Source: JAISGQ01 sp045534445
GTDB taxonomy: Bacteria > Bacillota > Clostridia > Oscillospirales > Acutalibacteraceae
Assembly (NCBI GenBank): GCA_045534445.1
Contig: JAZSJQ010000076.1
Span: 1 to 30,399 of the forward strand
DNA: 30,399 nt
Direction: 5' to 3'
Made by a program: the position numbers and the translations under genes. The notes under the pieces are model-generated. The model saw only the letters and a program-made list of their open reading frames with translations, was not told where the DNA came from and made no database searches. Positions within the stretch are counted from its first letter, which is position 1. The number at the start of each line of letters is the position of its first letter. Shown here in pieces: positions 30,310 to 30,399 of this stretch.

Positions 30310-30399
30310 GGTATACAGAAAAAAATGAAGTGGAAAACTGAGCAGAAAGAGGAATGTTTCCATCCCCATATTGCCAGTTTTTTCAGGTTCATGGCAGCA
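30310..30399. other. right edge, no supportable gene
   Basis: An ATG at 30325 opens a plus-strand frame (MKWKTEQKEECFHPH) to the window edge, but it has no ribosome site and only 25 codons; nothing else is seen. Confidence 0.3.

Overview
The window looks like chromosomal DNA from a low-to-moderate GC, spore-lineage Clostridia bacterium, most likely an Oscillospiraceae/Ruminococcus-type gut or rumen anaerobe. This is inferred from gene content (spoVAE, a BofC-like protein, DUF5711 and DUF1538 proteins, clostridial sigma factor plus membrane partner pairs, AdhE, a cytoplasmic GH5 enzyme, a Ser/Thr/Glu/Lys-rich PBP tail), strong AGGAGG ribosome sites, frequent TTG starts, and hairpin-rich dispersed repeats. 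No 16S or other phylogenetic marker is present, so the genus is not proven.

Layout. 1-1179 (minus): TlpA-like thioredoxin, then a YfbR/HDDC2-like HD phosphohydrolase, possibly coupled to a gene leaving the left edge. 1259-3602 (minus): sigma factor, DUF4367-like membrane protein, then a choloylglycine-hydrolase-family enzyme whose ribosome site and start codon lie in a perfect 15-bp hairpin. 3641-6475 (minus): OmpR-type response regulator, histidine kinase and nitroreductase, with 11-nt-phased direct repeats upstream. 6532-7107 (minus): an FMN/iron-sulfur flavoprotein-type reductase.

7137-13400 is an accessory-looking zone between and beyond two tRNA genes. It holds tRNA-Ser(TGA), a 173-bp palindromic repeat element, a P-loop kinase-like protein, a GNAT acetyltransferase, a second mosaic repeat flanked by duplicated terminator hairpins, and a GH5 glycosidase. 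Then comes tRNA-Gly(CCC), whose 3' end is duplicated 108 nt downstream like an attachment site, followed by a beta-propeller-like protein, a second sigma factor and its DUF4179-like membrane partner.

13383-17913 (minus): LysR regulator, then AdhE, followed after 14 nt by an aminoglycoside-phosphotransferase-fold kinase. 18070-18504 (plus): unknown protein. 18543-20759 (minus): a DUF1538 two-repeat membrane protein and a tandem PII-like protein, the best candidate for an under-described two-gene system. 20981-21922 (plus): lipid kinase. 22019-24910 (minus): class A PBP with a 36-bp tandem-repeat tail. 24999-30239 (plus): BofC-like secreted protein, O-antigen-ligase-type membrane protein, TruA, DUF5711 protein, and SpoVAE without its usual SpoVAC/SpoVAD neighbours but with a hairpin leader over its start.

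Themes: envelope and sporulation functions on the right, membrane sensing through two sigma factor/membrane partner pairs and one two-component system on the left, fermentative and plant-glycan metabolism in the middle. All functions are assigned from motifs by eye; no database search was run.
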